NCBI GenBank assembly: GCA_031841125.1
Contig: CM063106.1
Span: forward strand, 41,164,001 to 41,228,000
Origin: Acanthococcus lagerstroemiae
Taxonomy: Eukaryota; Arthropoda; Insecta; Hemiptera; Eriococcidae
Direction of reading: 5' to 3'
DNA: 64,000 bases
Part shown: piece after piece, positions 40,401 through 46,400 of the stretch
How positions within the stretch are numbered: the first letter of the stretch is position 1
How the letters are laid out: each line of letters opens with the position of its first letter
Position numbers and translations under genes: made by a program
The notes under the pieces: model-generated
Told to the model about the DNA's origin: nothing
What the model saw: the letters and a program-made list of their open reading frames with translations, nothing else
Database searches by the model: none

Positions 40401-43400
40401 TCCCACCACACACAAACAAAATAATAATAATAATAAATAAATAAAATGAAAGTTATGTTTCAAAATTTCCTGGTAAACCACACGCAACCCCACCAATAAA
40501 GTCATTCAGGTAGGTTCTTGTACAGCATTTGGACGGTGTTCTATGAAACAAGGGCACTATCTCAGTGGTGGATAATTCTATCTCCTCGAAGTTACATGAT
40601 TGTGAGGCTTTTCCCCGGAACAGAGTGGAGAGTTTAAAAGCTATTCAGTTCTTACAGTCTAAGACTTGTGCGGGCACCATATGACAAGTGATTAAGGTCT
40701 TCTTCAGTAAAATGCTTATTTTTATAGTTATGGCTGTAGAGGTTCCAAAAAATGGGCAGGCACGAAACTATAGGTGGCGTGGGTCGTTGAAACACCCTCT
40801 CCCCCAATAATTTGGCAGTCGGCAAATTTTGAAACTGTTCATTTGAATTTTTTATTTCTTATGAATTTTTGTTTGTTTGTTTTGTTCTGGTTTTTTCAAT
40901 TAAAAAATATTTAGATCAAAACATCGGCAAATTTTTTATTTATTTTTAAATTTTGTCGGTGAATTTTTAGTTAAAAAAAAATATTTGTCGGCAAATTTTT
41001 CTACTCCGCCTCTCTCAGTGGCGTAGCCAGGATTTTCCCAAAGGAGGGGGGCGAAGTAAGATTTTCAAGGGAGAAAAAATCGAAAATTGAGGTATTTTTA
41101 AAAAATTTTCGATATTAGAGGAGAGGACTATTTTATGAAAAATGAAGGTAAAATTACTGCTCGAGCAAAAATGTTTCAAAAAAACGTGTTTTAAATGCGA
41201 AAATTTGCTCATTTTTGCATATTTTACATTCAATTTCAGGTGCCTTGGGGGAGGCATTCGACCCCTTCGCCCCCTTGGCTACGTCACTGGCCTCCCTAAA
41301 CTGAAAGTCAAATTTCGTTTCTGAAAACAGAGTACCCTGGACTCCTGTCGAAGACTAGTCAGTCAAAAGCCGGAGGGGTTTCAAACTGAGTATCAAAAGT
41401 TATCTGAAAGGTTGAAACAAAGTTGAAATGTGGAAGACATTTCGGAAATCTGAAAGTCGGTAGCAAACGCTGAATTTCGAATTTCAATGACTATTCTGTT
41501 TTTACTAGATTCTCGGTTTGACCTAGAGCCTGGAATTTGAGAAAGTTGAACATTTTATTAAAATCTAAAAGTTGTAAGCAAAAGACCCTATTTTCCAATG
41601 TCATAAACTGCATCCGTTAGCAAATGTTCTATTGTTTAATTTATGGTCTTAGGTCCTGGTGAATATAGGAAGGAAATATGGTCTGGAACAAGAGTCAAAA
41701 CTCCATGCGTTTTTCCCATGAAAACCGAAGGGAGCTTGTGGCACTGATTTCGTATTCCAATTAACCTGAAACTTCGTAGATTTTTTTTTGATTGATTCAT
41801 TGATTTTATTGGAACTAGGAAATTCAGAAAAAAATATCACCAAGAGTAAATAACGACCACATTGTGTGTTCCTCTCAAGTATTCTTAACATCCTTCCAGC
41901 TTACCCTTCCAGACTAGGGTATGCATATATGCGCAAATGCGAGTGCTTGGGAGATAAGGCTCCAATCTGCATTTGCAGGGACGAAAATATGGCAGAGGGT
42001 GGACCCCCTCCCCCCAATAATTTGGCAATCGGCAAATTTTGAAACTGTTATTTGAATTTTTCATTTTCCGAGAACGTTTGTTTGTTTATTTCATTTATAA
42101 ATTTAAAAAATTTTTGATCAAAAAATCGGCAAATTTCCAAATTTTTAAAAATTTTATTGGCAAATTTTTGATTAAAAAATATTTGCCTCCTCCCAAACTG
42201 AAAGTCAGATGGGGTGAGAGCACCAGACATATTTTCTGTAAATTAATTTTATTGCAGTTCGACAATGACAGTCTATAATACCCAATGAACATTATGCCAT
42301 CTTCGTACTCTGAAGGTCAGAACTTATGAAAGTATTATACCCTATTTTTGCTGAGAACTCAAAATACTTCCTGAAGGAAAGAGAGTACTGCATGTAAGCA
42401 TATATTTATTTATACATTTGATAACGTCCAATTCTGGGTTGAATAGGACACCAAACTGCTACATTCAACTACCCTAACAGACTCATCTCTGATTTGAAAA
42501 GGTCAAGGAAGAGTTCGGTAATTGCTGACTCAAGCTCATAAGTAGAAATCGTGATATTCATCCCTAAAAATCGTCTAAAATCTATTATCAGTGAAATCGT
42601 CAGGGTTATCGATTTATCAGACAGCTGATGCTGATGAGCTGTAAAAATCGGAAATAAGGACGAGAACAGTAATGCAGAAAATATTCAAATAACGTTACGC
42701 AACCGCCGATTCGAATTTGAACCACTTCACCTTAATGATATTAGTCAACATCATAACTCTTGTCAGATTTTTAATTTTCACTCTATAAATTTTCGCTCAA
42801 ATATTGAAAAATTTAGTTCTGGCTTCTGTGCAACCGTGCGGCCTATACGTTGTCACATTTTCAAATAAAACTGATATTCAATTTACATTAGTTTTAATAT
42901 CACTTTACCGAAATTCTAATTCTCGTCATAAATTATCGACGGGGGATAAAATCTGTTGGCAATGATTTTGCACAACCTGAGTAAATGCCTTTAGTACAGG
43001 CTTCTTCTAAAATTTACGAGTATGAATAGTTTGTGCCAGTTTCAGAACTGTAATTACCGAGTCGGTTTTCATGTTTTATTCAGAATTTTTCCTTTCCCGA
43101 GAAGGAAATTTCCTATTTGTCTCTGGAGAGTTAGCGTACGTTGGAATGTTGCGAGAGGTCATTCTTCTGGTCTACGACTTTACTCTGTTTTCAAAAAAGT
43201 CGCCGATTCGACATTTGAAGATTTTGTATCAAATGGCGATGGTTTCGGGATCTTCTTAAATGTTTTCCACCGGGCTATGTACGATGTGCCGCCCAACGTG
43301 ATTTAATTTAAAAATAAACTCAACAGATAGAGTTCTTTGATGAAACCAGGAGTCGAGACGGAGTTGGAGGAGGACTTGGAATCATAAGGCTTCAGTCTCT

Positions 43401-46400
43401 TAAGACTTCATTTGTTCCCCTCGCGTCATGGTTACAAACATAATGTTGCTCGGGTGCTTGAGTAACATTCCGAAATCACGCCAAATGAAATACCAAGACC
43501 AACGCGGAAAACATGTTCATCGGGCGGACGGGGGAGGGGGTAGAACACGAAAAATCCAATTAAAATGCTACAAATTTCCAATTTTTGTTGAAAATATAAA
43601 AAAGCGAGCTCCATGTATTGCATGTCTTATCATTTTCCGGCTGCAGAAACCAGTTTTCTATACTGATCCTCAAAATTTTCCAACTTTCCCGAACTTTTGA
43701 TGAAGAATTACTAAACGTGTACAAAATTTTAGATGGCAATCAAAAAGAAAGAGTAACAATTTATTATTATTATATACAGCCTGTACTAAGAAGAGAACGT
43801 AGCGTGGCCTACTCTGCCCAACGTTGAGCATGGGATAAGAGGATTTCAAAAGCTTCAAAAAAAGTTCGAAAACGGGAGGAAAATGTTCAGATTTTATCTC
43901 GAATAATATTTTTTTGATATTCAGAGTCAAATAAAGCGTCCAAAACTGTTCAAAGCTTAGGTGCGTCAACTTGTCCTCTCAACTCCATGTTTCTAGCACC
44001 TTCGAGGGTGAAAATTTTGTTTTCAAAAAGTATAAAACTTGATGTATTTTTAAATAAGAAAATGGGGGACGGGTCGAATGCTACCTAATACGAGGGTTTA
44101 TCGAAAAGTAATGCCTCCGACCCTATAACTCTGTAATAGATGGGGGTAGACCGCTGGGTGATGCGGCACCGGGTTTCACATATTTAATTTTGTACCTATT
44201 TAGTCGTACCAAGTTTCATTGTATTCGTACGATGCATTCGTGCTTCATGTGTGTAGAAAAAAATGAAAGACAGTTTCACAAGTTGGTTGAAACAACGGGC
44301 CGTAATAGAGTTCTTAACAAACAAAGGGTGTGCACCAAAAAAGATACACGCTGGCTTAATGGTCCAGTTTAAAGACGATGATCCAGAAAATAAAAGGCAG
44401 TCACTCGAACATCGACATTCATATTCTCCGCATGCCAAAAAGTTTAAAAACTGTAAAATCTGCAGGGGAAATCATGTCAACTGTTTTCTGGGACTTACGG
44501 GATGTTCTGCACCACAAAATAAATTCCGACGACAAATTCGAGTGCATACCGTGAACAGAGAGAAACTTGACTCTCAGGTTGGGAGGGGGGGGGGGATCTG
44601 CCGAGAAATATTTTTTGAAAAATAAAAATTCGGCGACAAAATTTTTTTTAAATTTGAAAATTTGCCGATTTTTAAATGAAAATATTTTTGAATTGAAAAA
44701 AAAATAACAAACAAACAAAAGGTTCTTAGAATACGAAAAATTCAAATAAACAGTTTCAAAATTTGCCGACTGCCAAATTATTGGGAGTGTTTCACCCCCC
44801 CCCCACGTCTCCATAGTTTCGTCCCTGCAAATGCAGATTGGAACCTTATCCCCCAAGCACTCCATTTTCCCACTTATGCATACCCTAATCTGAAAGGGTA
44901 AACAGGAAGGATGTTGGGAATACTTGAGAGAAGAACACACAACTTCCTTTACACATTAAATTGGTCGTTATTTACTCTTGGTGATATTTTTTTCTGAATT
45001 TCCTCTAATTCTTCTCCCAAATTGGTTCCAATAAAATAAAATAAAAACTATGTACAAAGTTTCAGGTTGATTGGATTAGGGGAACCCGTGCCACATGCTT
45101 CCTTCCGTTCTTATGGGAAAACCACATGGAGTTTTCACTTTTGTTCCAGGCTAAATTTCCTTATTGAACAATAGAACATTTGCTATCGGATGCAGCTTGT
45201 GACATTGGAAAATAAGTGTTTTGCTTTCAACTTTTAAATTTTAATAAAATGTTCACATTTCTCGAACTTCAGGCTCTATGTCAAACCGAGGGAGTATATT
45301 AGGATTCAGGCTAAGTGATAAAATTGAAAAACAAAAATTCGAGAAAAAACTGGAATTAAATATATTAGCTATAAAATTAAAAAACTAATACTTAAATATG
45401 CTGGTCATATGTCAAGAGGAGATCAAGAAAAATTCAACATAAGGACCACGATTTGGACCCCAAGGGAGCGCAGGAGAAATAGAGGCCGACCAGCAACACG
45501 CCGGATGAACGAGATCCTCTTCCTATACTCGGGCCATGCTGGAGACGAGCAGCAGCCAACAGGCAAGACTGGAAAAGAGTGACGGAAACGTAGGCCCTAC
45601 GGTGGGTGGAATAGGTTGGTGACCTACGTGCTTGGCCCCTAAAAGAAAGGGACACGTTGTAAATCCTATTCAATGTTAAAATAAACAATTAATTAAAAAA
45701 TGTCAAACCGAGAATCTAGTAAAACGGAATAGTCACTGAAATTCGAAATTCAACGTTTGATACCGACGTTCAGATTTTCTAAATGTCTTCCACATTTTAC
45801 CTTTGTTTCAACCTCCTTCAGATAATGTTCGATACTCAGTTTGACACCTTCGGCTTTTGACTGACTAGTCTCTGACAGGAGTCCAGGAAGTCCAGGCTAC
45901 TCCATTTTCAGAAATGAAATTTGACTTTCAGTTTTGGGAGGTGGGGAAGGAAAATTCAACGACAAAACTGTTAGGAAATTGAAAATTTGCCAATATTTTT
46001 TAATCGAAATATTTTATAATTGAAAAAAACAAAAACAAAACAAACAAACGAACAAAAATTCATAAAAACTGAAAAATTCAAATGAACAGTTTCAAAATTT
46101 GCCGACTGCCAAATTATTGGGGGGGGGGGGGTATTTCAACCTACCCCCTGTTCCCTATACATTCGTTCCTGACTGTGCGACCTTAAGCACATTAGGCCTC
46201 AATATGACTGATTACTTTCGCATCACGATAATGCCCCACCACTGCTACCAACTTCAAGATAAATTTTGAGATCTCACCATTTTGAGGTTTTCTTAAGATC
46301 TTAAGATCTTAAAACAAAATCTCAAGAGTTCTCAAGAATTTACATAAAACTGAGTAAATATGCATTGCTTATTCAAATTTTCCCTTCCAAAGTTTGGAAA

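Noticed and set aside
43022..43306. 94-codon plus-strand frame
   Set aside because: No domain, no splice partner, no repeated copy; kept only as an unassigned stretch.
44419..44940. 173-codon minus-strand frame
   Set aside because: It covers family A end sequence and mariner antisense; composition is that of AT-rich repeats.
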